A stretch of 64,000 nt of DNA from Strigops habroptila. Lineage: Eukaryota; Chordata; Aves; Psittaciformes; Psittacidae. The notes beneath the pieces were generated by a model. The model made no database searches. It was not told where the DNA came from and saw only the letters and a program-made list of their open reading frames with translations. This document shows positions 50,001 through 60,049 of this stretch, piece after piece. The stretch spans positions 8,277,284-8,341,283 of the forward strand of contig NC_046358.1 in assembly GCF_004027225.2 (NCBI RefSeq), read 5' to 3'. Both the position numbers and the translations under genes were made by a program. Position 1 is the stretch's first letter, and each line of letters opens with the position of its first letter.

Positions 50001-53000
50001 CACTGTACTGTACATGTAGCACATGCACACCAATCCATGTTGCATTTAGCTTTATATTCACGACTATTCAAATGACCAGGACAGGGTAATGCTGCCAAAA
50101 CACAACAATATCTACCGGTTTATGTCCTCTGCCATGCACACTCACATCAGCTCTAAAATGGCTCCTCTGTTGCTCAGACAACACACCTCACAACCTTCAG
50201 CCTGGGCTGTAGAGAGACTTGTTCTCCAGAATTTCCGCCCCAGATTTCATACCTTAACTAAGTGAAAGCCTTTATCAAAGTGCTGATTCAAATATAGAAC
50301 AACAGATTCTTTTGCCCAAAAGTAAAGTGTTCCCCGATCGAAGCTGAAATGTTTAAAAATCAGAATGTGCCAGTTTCATATTTATTCTTGACAAAGTTTT
50401 CAGAAGTTCTGCTTTTCTCAGCAATCCTTTTGGAAAACAAAATCAGTTTCGGCATCAGAGTTAACTTACTATTCATTCTTTTCCTTCCTACTACTCTATC
50501 TGCAGACTGGAAAAATCCTGCCATGACTCATGTCTGAAGAAAGAAGCCATGAGTGCCACCAAAGACATAAGCTCCTTCCATGTTCGGACCCCCTATTTTG
50601 GGTTTGGACATAGAACCACCAGGAAGTGAGACTTGTAGAAGCTTGATACAGGCACCAATGGCCTTTCTCTCCTACCTATAACGCACATTTGCAAAGCTCA
50701 ACCAGTCACCTGGTTCTTACAACAACCTTCTGAGTCAGAAGAGGTCAAATAATTCAAGCCATAGTCAACCCCTGCATCATGCTAAAAACCTGTGACAATG
50801 TTATTACATCATATTAAGTACAATTTTCTTCATGTATTTCCTCTCTATCTTTCAGTAAGAACTATAGATTTAGGTTTTTCTACCAGCCATATTTTCCCCA
50901 AGCTGTGCCATATTGTGTAATTAACTACGCTATCACAGTCAGCAAAACTTTGCTAATGAGTGTGGAAGGAAGGCATTTCCAGAAAGTGGCCTTGGCCAAA
51001 CCTGATCAGAGGAGCACAACGGATCAGATATTCAGCAGAGGCACAAGTGAAGGCAAATGAAAATGTAAATAGTTAATGGTAATTAATGCTGCAGCTTCCG
51101 TTTTCAAAGGGCTGGAGACACATTGATAAATTACTTCACAGTGGTAATGTAAGGATTAAGCAATTAAGCACACTGAGAAAACTTGAATGACTTGCCCAAG
51201 ATCCCATAAGGCAGTCAACGTCAGGGTCCAAAACACAGACTAGATTTCCAGGCCTATACCCAAATCTATTAATATTATTTAAAATTATCTTGCTCTGGAA
51301 CAATCTTAGGGAAAAATTCTTTTAAAGCATATTTATTTTTCACTACTGAAGTAAATCGGAACATGAGAATCAAAGAGGAAATATTCACCTCAATAAATTA
51401 AGCACAAACACTTCACTAATGAGAAAATATGAAAAAATAACCCAAACATTGACAAAGGACACACCAAGGTTTAGTCAGAAAAGCAGCAAAATTAAAGTGG
51501 AGGAAATAAACGCTAACTCAGAACTGTAACAACTAGCATGCTGTTAACATTACAAAGAGAGATAAAAAGGATATTTCCACATAGTTAAGAATACTGAGGT
51601 TTCAAGGAAAACTAACTGAAACATTTGCCCTTTTAATGCCTCAGAAAAGGTAAAGACTGCCTGAAATGTCCTTCCCACTATAGACAAAAATTGAACAGGT
51701 TTTCCACGTTATCTTGGGTTTCTTCAGAAAACAAATTTTCTTCTGAGAAAACACTCCTGCTGAAAAGTTTTCACATCTCTCTGCCAGATACACTTTAAAC
51801 AAATTCTTGGGATGCCCAAGTTCTGAATTAGGAGCATCTCAAGAGGCTAAAGATATGATATTTATCTGTTCCTGAGACCAGAATACAAGGTAATGAAGCA
51901 CAGTGATGTGGCAGACATGCCAAGAGGCTTCATGCAGACAGACCATAAGATTCACTGTGTTAATGAGTAACTGCCAGCAAGATATTCCTGAGAAGATCAG
52001 CCGTAATGAATTGAAGCATAAGCAGGCAACCTGCTGGAGTACACAAACGTACATGCAATTGTGCATGCAAGTTTGCAGATGCAATTGCAGTGCCTGCCTG
52101 GTCAGATCACATATTTGGTTGGTGCAGATCACCGCTTAGGCATTTGAACATTTGGATTTTGTTAAATAAAAAGTCATGCAAGCAACTATGAGCCCATAAA
52201 ATGCATGCTTCTGTACATAAAAATAAGTCTGTAATCTCTAAGAAACCCAGAACTTTACATCTTACAAGGTGCTCTCTCTCTAATGAATCAAATCCCTTTT
52301 TCAAAATGACACATATCATAAAGCAAAAGAGTTTGATATCTAGAGTAAAACATATGAAGTAAATAAGCAGTAAATATAAGCAGTAAATAAGGCATTCAGT
52401 AAATGATAGCAGAATTTTTACAGCTGGAAAATAAAAGGAAAAAAACAAATAAGCACCGTAGTATCACATTACAGAAGACACAGGAGTAAGTAACCAAGAA
52501 TACCACAAGTGCAGCAGAGATTTGTTCCCTGATACTAATCATTCATTCAGAAATACTGTTGTTAATCACAACTTCCACATGTTCCAACCACATCCCTACT
52601 GCCAGAAACCATTGAATCCAACCTCAGATAAGTTTTCCCTCTACTCTTAACCCATCACACTAGGAAAAAAACTTCAACACACATCATAGTATATTAACTA
52701 AAATTTACAGCTGGTTTCCTTAGAAACTAGGATGTGATGCATGAAATTTGATATGTACAAAAAAAAAAAAAAAATTAATTTTGAGCAATGTGCAGCAAGA
52801 TTTTGGGGAATACATTGTGGACTTTTCCTCTTTGTCTTACATATTTCCATTTTATTCTAGTGGTCTTTAGATTTGAGTTTTCTTATTCTCTTTGCCTGTA
52901 TTTCACCTTTTTTTTTTATGCCTTTCCATCCTCTTTAAATAGATATTTTGCCATTCAAATTTCCCCATCAAAGTGACTTAGTGGCATAATTGCATTTTGA

Positions 53001-56000
53001 AAGGCACCTGAAGAAGCCTCAGTGCACCCAGAAGGTGGGTTATTGAGGATCCACATGTGTGGAACAGAAGCTCCTCGATGAACTGGAAAATCCAGAATTA
53101 AATCAGTCCTTCCCCTCTGGGGGGAATTAAACCAGTCCCCCAGGTCAGTGCCACATCTGGAAAGTGAAAAGACCCTTCTTTCCACCTATTGCAAGTCTCA
53201 TTCTCTCCGTGAGGATTTTACTTTTAAATTTGTGTCCATACTCTGGTTCAACAAGCCAATGCCGCTAGTTTGCAGAGACGAAGTGAATCGTTACAGAGCT
53301 TCCACAGTTGGATATCTTCAGACTCTGTAGACCTTAGTGCAGTGATTTCTTCTTTCTTGGGCTCTTTCACTGTTAACTCTTGTTGTGTGATCTGGCTATG
53401 AGATTTTTCTCTTGTAGCCTCTCTTCTGGATATCCTGTTTCTGTTTTCCCTCACTTAAACTCCTTCAAAACTCTCATAGTAGTGTTCTGTTTAATTTTCT
53501 CTGACCCAAATTGCTGCATTCTCTAGGTTAAATTCCCAGACACACTGGATATTATCATCTCTTCTTACATATTTATAAATTCCATGGAAGTTATAGAATG
53601 TGTTGCTTGTACTTCTGTTCTTTTTATAGGCTTTCTTACTACTGCTGATTTTACCTTTGCATCACCAGTGCTTTCCTTTCTTCTATCCAGAAATTCTGTA
53701 GGAAATATTCAGGTTTCCTACTCAAAAGTACAAGAATTTTCATCACTTAAAGAGCAGCCCTCTGATGAGCAGCTAAGTCTGGTGTCACAAGTGTAGGAAA
53801 TACATCTCAGAGTGAGGTGTGAATGAGATCAAATGCACCACCTTGCTGGAGCTAGCCTTTTTACAGTATTACCATAAAATAACTCTTGCAGACTTGCAGC
53901 AACATACCTGTTTATTCCCACACAATTTAAGAACAATAACATTGACCGAATATTTTCTTTGCTTTAAAGAATTATAGGAAACATCCAATAGCAGAAATAC
54001 TCACGCAAGTCTGCCTTCCGGGCATTCCTTACTCTTAGTATTTTTACAGTGAGCAAGTTGAAAGGAGACACTGGTCTCTGCATGAGAATTCAAAAGAAAA
54101 ATAAGAAAAAAAAGTACAACATTGAGATTAATATTATAGTCTATAGTCACTGACTACTGGAACCTTAAAGTTCTAAGGATGTAGACAAAACAAGGTTTTT
54201 AAGGTTAAGCCAATATCATTTATCAAATCAACTGTAGCAGCTGGAAAAAATATACAGATTTTTGGCACAGAACCCTGTTCAGGTCTGAAATAGAAGCAAC
54301 AGATTTCAAAACCATATATGAGTTGACAGTAGGTGCTGAGAATTTGATTTGATAAAGATCGCTTCTTTCTAACACCACCCCATCATTATCACAATAAACA
54401 CCCCTACAGCACAAGCATGGATACTTACACACCTTGCCTCTTACACACCACTGCCTGCAATAGAACAGACTACTGGACACCAAACACACACAGTAGCAAA
54501 TAGAGCTGAGCAACTACCATACACCAGCAAAAGCTCCTGCACCAGCACCAGCTCACACACATCTTAAAAGGCCAGAAATGAAGCTGACAGTGACGAGGTG
54601 CTTCACATGAAGACTCTGATCCGTCTCTGATCTTCAGCCCTGATCCCCAGCAGGAAGCTATAAAACTCTTTCTGGAGATGATCTTGTAAATTAATTCACA
54701 ATTTGACCAGATATCAGACACCTTGGGCTCAGAGATGTTAATTCCATACTGCCTCATATCTTCCATGGCTTATACTAATATGCGTTCACATTCCTCAGGC
54801 TACAAATTAACTCTTTCCCCATTTCACCTTGGAGTAACTAGTTATCTTTATCTTCTCTCCCACACTAACATCTCTTCTGTTTCACAGGTACCATTTTTCC
54901 TTTCAAAACCAATGTATGTACAGATATAATTTCTCTCAACACTTAAAATTGTATTTATCTTTGAGTCTATTGATTCTGTTTTAGAACAAAAACAGGTGTT
55001 TTGTCCCCCAAAACTTTTCCAATCTAATAGTGTCCTAAAAAGCCTACATGGGTTTTGTTACTTTGCATCTGAAGTGCCTGTACTAATAATCAGCAGCAAA
55101 AGTTAAAAATTATGCACTGATGAAAACTGTTAAAATGTACCTTCGTACATGCTATAGATTTCCATGGACCATTTGTCTTTCCAGCTGTAGCACATATCCT
55201 GAAGTGTTTCACAATGCTTTGACTAAGTGTTAAGCAACTGGGACCATGGCGTGATATTGAACTAACATTATACTAACACAGTATAATGAAGCAGATCCTT
55301 GTCCTCATCCACAAAAACCTCAACACCTCTGAAAATTCAGCAAAGATGAAGAACAGCCTCCAAGAAACAACCTGGATAGTCCCCAGCATATACTCTTGCA
55401 CTTCCCTTTGGGCTGGCAAAGGGCCCCTAAGATGAAGGTTGAAGGTCAGTGAGACAGCAGCAGGAGGGTCAGAACACTCACTGATATAGGCACATTTGTT
55501 CTTAACCTGTCCAGACTCTAGCACAGGACACAGTTTAAGGGTGCACAGATTGCAAGCACTTGAATTCTCAGCTGTGGGACATTTCAGCTGTCTCAAAGAG
55601 TATATCATAGAATCATATCACACTTCTACCTGCTCCATTATCCCAGACATGGCCACAAAGGAAAACTTAGACAGGCACACCTTGAAAGAAAAAGTAATGG
55701 TTTTGAATAAAAATTAAAAATTACAGTTTCTATTAAAAGCAACCAAAAGATATCACACCCAGACTACATAGTTGAACTGCCAGAGCTACTTTTCTCTATG
55801 CATTAAATAGAACTGGGTAAAACACAGAAGGACTGCTAGGCACAGCGACCAACAGCTAAGGCTTGTCTAAACCTGCCAAACCTACTGATGTTTGCTACAT
55901 TTATGCTTGGTCTCTGCTTTTCCACCCAATAAATCCTAAATGCTTTTGTCCTCAGCAGTGCTGTTTCATCAGAAGTGGAGCATATCTTTACCCAGGAAGG

Positions 56001-59000
56001 ATGTGGCTTGTATCCCTTGAATACAAAATGGACTTGAACATTAAGTTCTCCATCCCAGAGAAGTGCTATAATGACTACGCTTGACACCATTTCAAAGGAA
56101 TAAACTTTGCTCAGCTCTTTGAAAACAAGCATCTAGACTTCTATTTTGTGCATCTCAAGTGGATAGTGGTATCTCCCTGCCTCCCTAAGTGGCACACAGA
56201 GAGATCTAAGAGTGTTTCTGTGCTCAGTTGTCCCTGTTAGTTGGATGTACCTATTCATGCAGTTCCCTGCTTAGCTGTTACAATTCCCATTCTGGTGTTA
56301 TCTAACTCTCCAAGCATATTAAGTCAATCTTCAGTGCTTCACTCTGGGTTGTAGAGTCCGTTCCCTTACTAGAGACTTGGAAGTCAGATGTTTTAGCTCC
56401 TAACTTTTAGGTGCCAGAATGTTTCGTCAAGTCTAGCTGTCAGCCACTTAGTCACACAGAACAACTATTGTGGGATGTATTTTAAATTGGATAATCTGCT
56501 AGTAATAGGCAATGACTTCCACATCTTTCCCTTTAATGTGATGATGACCATATTAGCCTGGGTAAGTTCTGAAGCCAGCAGCCTCCTAGGTCAGTTATTA
56601 TGCACACTTTGACTTTCAGCTTCTGTATTTATTTTGTCTGAGACATGATTGTTACCTCATGAGCCGGAAACACAAGCCAGGCATTTTAATAATCACTGTC
56701 AAAACCTCCTAAATACATGAGATTGCAAACATAGGACTTGGTCACACTATCCTACGTCAGATAAAAGTTCAATTAAGTCTTGTGGCAAACTTGTGCAATC
56801 CTTACATATCTAGTCCCAGGGAAGTCAATAGGAGTGTTCACATACATGAGTCCTCGTCCCTATGAATAAGACTTACATAACTGGGCTCTAAAACTGCTCA
56901 ATTCCAAGCTTAGAAGTCTTTTACAGATCTTTTTCCTTGAGGAGACTAGAGTGAAATACATACAATATTCCCAAGTTACATCAAGAGAAAAACCAGTTAT
57001 CAAAGCAATACAGTGTGTCAGATCTATTTGGAGCAGATCACTCTTTCCTTAACTTTCTCTTCAAAAAGGAATAGAAATCTCACTACTACTTTAAGAACTA
57101 TGAAGACCAACAAAGAAAACACTATGCCCTGTCAGAAAGCACAGCAGGGCTTTAAAACACGGATCATTGTTTTGCTGCTGACCTGGGTCAGGTATGTGCC
57201 ACCTTCAAACTTCAAAGAGTTTTGGATCATCAAGGACAGGCAGTATTTCATTAGGTTACTATGTCTGCTACCTCAGGGAAGGTCAAATGCATAAGAAACA
57301 CTTTTTCTTGTACTACGCGTTTTGTATTTATTTCAGCCATTTTAAAATATCCCATAGCTGGGTCTTATTAAGTCACTGGGGTTGTGCCAGAATAAAACCA
57401 AATGGAGCAGCAGTGACTCAAGGCCTGTTCCTTTCCAAGAGCTATGTAAAACTTGTGTGGCTTGAGACTGCAATTTTCTTGAGATTTTTCTTCTCTTCCT
57501 GTTTTCAGCTCCGCAGCTGGACTTGAATGTTAGAATAAATCCACATCTTAGAAGAGAAACCAAGTCAAGCATTTCCACAGCTCAACATGGCTTTTTCTCA
57601 ATACCACACTAGCCTATATTATTTTGATATGAAACAGTAATTTGAATCATCTAAAAAGTATTGCTTTTTTTGCCTGTCACCTTAAAGGCACTACCAACAT
57701 TTTCTCACAAAATATTTTACATATTCCCTTTAAATTAAATGGCCACTCAAGTTGAAATAACACACATTCCATGGGTTGCACTGAAACTGACTCTGATAAT
57801 AAAAGCTGTTTTCCTTAACTGAGCCAAAGTAACAAAAAACAACTCAGATATACTATGCTTATTCATTTATCATAATAAATAACTTTCATGGTGGGAAAAA
57901 AAACCCCTCAGGTCCTTCCCAAGTTTAGACTCTGTGAACTTTGAAGAGTCAGGGCAGAAAGAAGGGGCTCTGGGTCCTACTCTAAATTATATGTACTATA
58001 TTCAGGTCAGTTCTGCCTGCCTAAACGCCCTAAAGAGGCACAGTCTAAAGCCAATGAATAGCACAGGTCTCACACCTAGGGACCTACTAAGAATGTAAAA
58101 AGCACTAAGGGTAAAAAAACCCAGCTGATTCTCTAAAGACAGGCTAGGTTTATGGGTCTAAAAAGTAACAATTTTTATGATACTAGCATACTTCTTTAGG
58201 GCTGTGAAACTATACACAGAAGCCTAAACACCATTTTAAAAGCTTCTTTTTGAAAGTATCAGATCTTAGCTTTACCACAGCATTTCACGTTGAACAGAGA
58301 GTGGTTCTCAGGCACAATCAGGTATCAGATATTATCAATACAACAAACATTCCTGAAGCAGACCAAATTTGCCACCATCTGGGAGAATCTCTGTATCACT
58401 GCAACCCCCCACATGGAACCAAAGCCCAGAACAGACCAGGCTAGGAAACCCCCCATCACTGCAGCAGGGACAAGAGACTATCTTTCTGAATACAGATCTC
58501 CAGAGAGTTGCAACTGATATTGGCAGCCTCAAGCCCATTGCAAATGCCAGAAGACAGCCCCATCCTGTGGCAACTGCTGTTGTTCCCATTCTCTCGCTCA
58601 GAGCAGTTTGACTGCAATATTTTCGTTTATGCTAATACCTGTTAACATGAAAATGTGCTAATCACCCAGTCTGAGTTTTCGTTTGCCTGAGCAAAGAATT
58701 CAACCTCGGTTCAGCCTTTACAAAACAGCTGGTTGCTCTTTTTTCACAACCAGAGAAGTTTGGGTACTGCTCCCACTCCTACCAGGCTGATGAGATTGGG
58801 CTTGTCAGGAAGCTGAACACAACACATTTATTCCACAGTTTTACCTGTTCTGATGCTGAATAAACACCGTATTACACACAGAATTGCAAGCTCTACATCA
58901 GGTTGTTACAGCGCAAAGAAAGACTACAAAGGGTACTAGAACACTAAGAACAACTGAAAGACCCATTTAAATGGAGTCTTCTTAGGAAGCAATAACATGG

Positions 59001-59842
59001 AAGATAAGTGGGTGCTTCAGCAAAAGAAATCAAAACACAAAGGGAGGAATTGAAAAGTAATGTAGGCTAAGCACAAACCAAACCAGATAGAGTGCAACAC
59101 CTGCTCACAGTATCACAAGCATCAGACACCAACAGAGGCCAGAGTATTTAGAGTTTACTGAAAGCCAAGGCAATATTCCATTTACAGAGTTGAAGTCGCA
59201 GCTTGGCTTTCCAGTGTTCAGTAAATACTGCAGTACAGTTTTCCCCCGAGCCATTGAATTCCTAACATTTTTTCTGGTGATCTACATTCAGCACTGGACA
59301 GCATTTAACGAAGGGCCGGCTAATTACTACCTACCGTTCTCACCGCTGGTGCTGAGGTGCCCGTAATAGTCTAGGAAAAACAACACAAGGCAAAGTTAAG
59401 AAAGCTAAGCTGCATGTTAAACTCTTCTTTTAGGCTGACATTTAACATCTCATATTCAAAGCCACACTTAGAGCTATGCTCATAAACGACACTCATTAGG
59501 TGCTTTACCGACCACCAAAACCATCACAACTCTGTGCCAGCTTCTTATTTCCTTGACATGCAGCTTTTCTTTAAGGAAGCACGATCAGTAATGTTGTTAG
59601 TCCTAAACCTCGAAAATGGAGACATGCCACAAGATTCTGTAAAAGGCTAGACTAGGAAAACCATCCTTGCAACCATGAGATCTGTGGAACAGCAAACTCG
59701 CTTTCCTTGGGTTGCCCGTACAACTCGAACAGCTTGCTCTCCTCTGTGATCAACTTAACTGGAATATCAGACAATTTTACCCACTTCATGCTTGCTATTG
59801 GCTTCTTTTGCTTACCTCATTTGAGCTTAAATTTGATCCCAT
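28887..59842 (-). CDS. PLA2G4E: Gene B: PLA2G4E-like cytosolic phospholipase A2 (21 coding exons, 809 aa)
   Basis: Spliced minus-strand gene. Coding exons in transcription order: 59816-59842, 59335-59370, 54005-54077, 49605-49741, 48728-48859, 48030-48070, 42643-42685, 42049-42112, 41145-41287, 40900-40989, 39967-40000, 38439-38569, 36401-36537, 34977-35199, 33918-34032, 33016-33153, 32685-32792, 31651-31842, 31043-31212, 29863-30049, 28887-29095. Total 2430 nt, phases consistent throughout. Residues about 22-149 are a C2 domain ([16 protein letters not shown]) and about 274-809 the lipase domain. Catalytic residues expected: Ser359 (GLSGTTW), Asp644 (VDTGFF), Arg331 in the canonical loop TGGGTR. 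The C terminus ends in a basic run (ARRKQRNY), recalling the C-terminal basic stretch of human cPLA2-epsilon. Expected role: calcium-dependent membrane docking followed by phospholipid hydrolysis or transacylation. Two introns start with GC. Exons 1, 2 and 11 are the least certain parts. Confidence 0.92.
29863..30049 (-). CDS. PLA2G4E: Gene B exon 20
   Basis: Bounded by attcatccag and gtgagt; 187 nt. Encodes [26 protein letters not shown] and [16 protein letters not shown]. Confidence 0.94.
31043..31212 (-). CDS. PLA2G4E: Gene B exon 19 (catalytic Asp)
   Basis: Bounded by gtgttgcag and gtaaga; 170 nt. Contains [17 protein letters not shown] with the catalytic Asp (residue 644), then [11 protein letters not shown]. 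One codon longer than in gene A. Confidence 0.95.
31651..31842 (-). CDS. PLA2G4E: Gene B exon 18 (ends at a GC donor)
   Basis: Acceptor ccttctttcag; donor AAAG/gcacag. 192 nt, same length and phase as gene A exon 17, which has gtgtgg at this spot. The GC donor is the only one that keeps the frame into exon 19 (TWK then DTVIDSF). Encodes [20 protein letters not shown]. Confidence 0.88.
32685..32792 (-). CDS. PLA2G4E: Gene B exon 17
   Basis: Bounded by catattacag and gtgaga; 108 nt. Encodes [15 protein letters not shown] and [16 protein letters not shown]. Confidence 0.94.
33016..33153 (-). CDS. PLA2G4E: Gene B exon 16
   Basis: Bounded by ttgccacag and gtgact; 138 nt. Encodes [30 protein letters not shown] and PETRICYMQ. 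Confidence 0.95.
33918..34032 (-). CDS. PLA2G4E: Gene B exon 15
   Basis: Bounded by caaaaccag and gtaatg; 115 nt. Encodes RLSDQRQAV and [14 protein letters not shown]. Confidence 0.95.
34351..34391 (+). mobile_element. Short CR1 LINE 3' end
   Basis: About 40 bases: gatcaaccctagc followed by three tandem ATTCTATG/ACG units. A severely 5'-truncated CR1 tail in intron 14 of gene B. Confidence 0.65.
34977..35199 (-). CDS. PLA2G4E: Gene B exon 14
   Basis: Bounded by gcttcttcag and gtatta; 223 nt. Encodes [16 protein letters not shown] and [17 protein letters not shown]. Confidence 0.95.
36401..36537 (-). CDS. PLA2G4E: Gene B exon 13 (oxyanion loop and nucleophile Ser)
   Basis: Bounded by tgttttacag and gtgaga; 137 nt. 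Encodes [20 protein letters not shown] and [10 protein letters not shown]. The canonical TGGGTR loop and GLSG elbow (Ser359) indicate an active lipase fold. Confidence 0.96.
38439..38569 (-). CDS. PLA2G4E: Gene B exon 12 (start of lipase domain, GC donor)
   Basis: Encodes [35 protein letters not shown]. The 3' boundary EHE must join VPVV as in gene A and human proteins, which places the donor at GAG/gcaagc, a GC donor with good flanking consensus. Two AGs are possible at the 5' side (cttccag and, five bases on, ctcag); the second keeps frame with exon 11. Confidence 0.87.
39967..40000 (-). CDS. PLA2G4E: Gene B exon 11 (34-nt microexon, tentative)
   Basis: Good splice sites (gcggttacag and gtaggt) and phases that fit both neighbours, reading [11 protein letters not shown] into GDLDVRLGF. 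Human PLA2G4F has VEMSSGDLDLRLGF at the equivalent place. It takes the position of the 38-nt exon 10 of gene A but the sequence is not obviously alike, so the assignment is less secure. Confidence 0.6.
40900..40989 (-). CDS. PLA2G4E: Gene B exon 10 (linker)
   Basis: Bounded by cactgtttcag and gtgagt; 90 nt. Encodes [12 protein letters not shown] and [14 protein letters not shown]. Confidence 0.9.
41145..41287 (-). CDS. PLA2G4E: Gene B exon 9 (linker)
   Basis: Bounded by ctgtgtttag and gtaagt; 143 nt. Encodes [18 protein letters not shown] and [17 protein letters not shown]. Preceded by a C-rich intron end whose plus strand is a G4-type motif. Confidence 0.9.
41314..41331 (+). other. G-quadruplex-type motif
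   Basis: GGGTGGGGTGGGGTGGGG on the plus strand: four G runs with one-base loops. It lies 25 bp from the acceptor of gene B exon 9 and corresponds to a C-rich pyrimidine tract in the transcript. Confidence 0.6.
42049..42112 (-). CDS. PLA2G4E: Gene B exon 8
   Basis: Bounded by tcgctacag and donor ACAA/gtgagg; 64 nt as in gene A. Encodes [20 protein letters not shown]. Confidence 0.9.
42643..42685 (-). CDS. PLA2G4E: Gene B exon 7 (43-nt exon)
   Basis: Bounded by tttttcag and gtaatg. Encodes [14 protein letters not shown], equivalent to [14 protein letters not shown] of gene A. Confidence 0.93.
42686..48029 (-). other. Gene B intron 6 (5.3 kb)
   Basis: No exon recognised. Holds AAAC/AACC-rich simple sequence near 43800-43840 and several domain-less frames, the longest on minus at 43918-44397 and on opposite strands at 47239-47693. 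Confidence 0.65.
48030..48070 (-). CDS. PLA2G4E: Gene B exon 6 (41-nt exon)
   Basis: Bounded by tctcttcag and gtgagt. Encodes [13 protein letters not shown], the last C2 strand. Confidence 0.93.
48728..48859 (-). CDS. PLA2G4E: Gene B exon 5 (C2 domain)
   Basis: Bounded by gtttgtgcag and gtgaga; 132 nt. Encodes [20 protein letters not shown] and [10 protein letters not shown]. Confidence 0.95.
49135..49183 (-). mobile_element. CR1 LINE 3' fragment, antisense
   Basis: Plus strand reads 'atcatagaatcataaaatgg' and 'gttggaaaggaccttaaggt', the reverse complement of a CR1 tail, so the element's sense strand matches the gene. In intron 4 of gene B. Confidence 0.8.
49605..49741 (-). CDS. PLA2G4E: Gene B exon 4 (C2 domain)
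   Basis: Acceptor cgttatacag, donor AAG/gtggtg (weak); 137 nt as in gene A. Encodes [13 protein letters not shown] and [13 protein letters not shown]. Confidence 0.94.
49742..54004 (-). other. Gene B intron 3 (4.3 kb)
   Basis: No exon recognised. A 15-base A run lies near 52760, and imperfect repeats of aagcagtaaata occur near 52360-52395. Confidence 0.65.
54005..54077 (-). CDS. PLA2G4E: Gene B exon 3 (first C2 strand)
   Basis: Bounded by ttctcatgcag and gtgagt; 73 nt. Encodes [20 protein letters not shown]. Confidence 0.93.
54078..59334 (-). other. Gene B intron 2 (5.3 kb)
   Basis: No exon recognised. Frames open on both strands at 58250-58611 have no recognisable domain. Confidence 0.6.
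59335..59370 (-). CDS. PLA2G4E: Gene B exon 2 (36-nt exon)
   Basis: Acceptor with a long pyrimidine tract (gttgtttttcctag) and donor ACG/gtaggt. Encodes [12 protein letters not shown] in phase 0 on both sides, so it can be included or skipped without changing frame. Gene A has no counterpart. Confidence 0.7.
59816..59842 (-). CDS. PLA2G4E: Gene B exon 1 (start codon)
   Basis: Encodes MGSNLSSNE and ends at GAG/gtaagc in phase 0. Same coding length (9 codons) and phase as gene A exon 1. The promoter-like elements upstream support it as a first exon. Gly2 and Ser6 fit an N-myristoylation signal. Confidence 0.72.
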
Positions 59843-59912
59843 TGCAGCCCCAGTTACATGAAAGTCCAATGTTAAAAGATCCCGAGTCGTAGAGCAGGCA
59901 GGAACTCCTCAT
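59817..59912 (-). promoter_or_regulatory. Overlapping upstream ORF and ATG-TAA element in the gene B leader
   Basis: An ATG at 59912 opens a 31-codon frame that overlaps the main start out of frame and stops near the end of exon 1. Inside it, ATGTAA is a start codon followed at once by a stop, 11 nt before the main ATG. Either could lower translation if transcription starts upstream of them. Confidence 0.45.
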
Positions 59913-59938
59913 GCAGATTAGGGGTGAAGGAATAGGGA

Positions 59939-59945
59939 TTTTATG
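59939..59945 (-). promoter_or_regulatory. TATA-like box of gene B
   Basis: CATAAAATCCC on the minus strand, about 100 bp before the start codon; predicts initiation near 59915. Confidence 0.45.
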
Positions 59946-59959
59946 ACAAGGCTCTCCTG

Positions 59960-59968
59960 CCCCACCCC
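59960..59968 (+). promoter_or_regulatory. CCCCACCCC (KLF/Sp-type) box upstream of gene B
   Basis: GC-box variant about 20 bp upstream of the TATA-like element. Confidence 0.35.
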
Positions 59969-60014
59969 TTCATTAGTTCCAGTCATTAGACAGTCCCCTC
60001 CCTGCTTCCTGCTG

Positions 60015-60019
60015 CCAAT
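60015..60019 (+). promoter_or_regulatory. CCAAT box upstream of gene B
   Basis: CCAAT about 75 bp upstream of the TATA-like element, the usual spacing for NF-Y. Confidence 0.35.
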
Positions 60020-60033
60020 TAGAGCACCTCGAC

Positions 60034-60040
60034 TGAGTCA
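60034..60040 (+). promoter_or_regulatory. Consensus AP-1 site upstream of gene B
   Basis: TGAGTCA, about 190 bp upstream of the start codon. The same palindromic site occurs upstream of gene A. Confidence 0.4.
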
Positions 60041-60049
60041 GCAGAACAA

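Noticed and set aside
55604-55618. Possible CR1 tail (atcatagaatcat)
   Set aside because: Too short to separate from chance; the following bases do not match the CR1 consensus.
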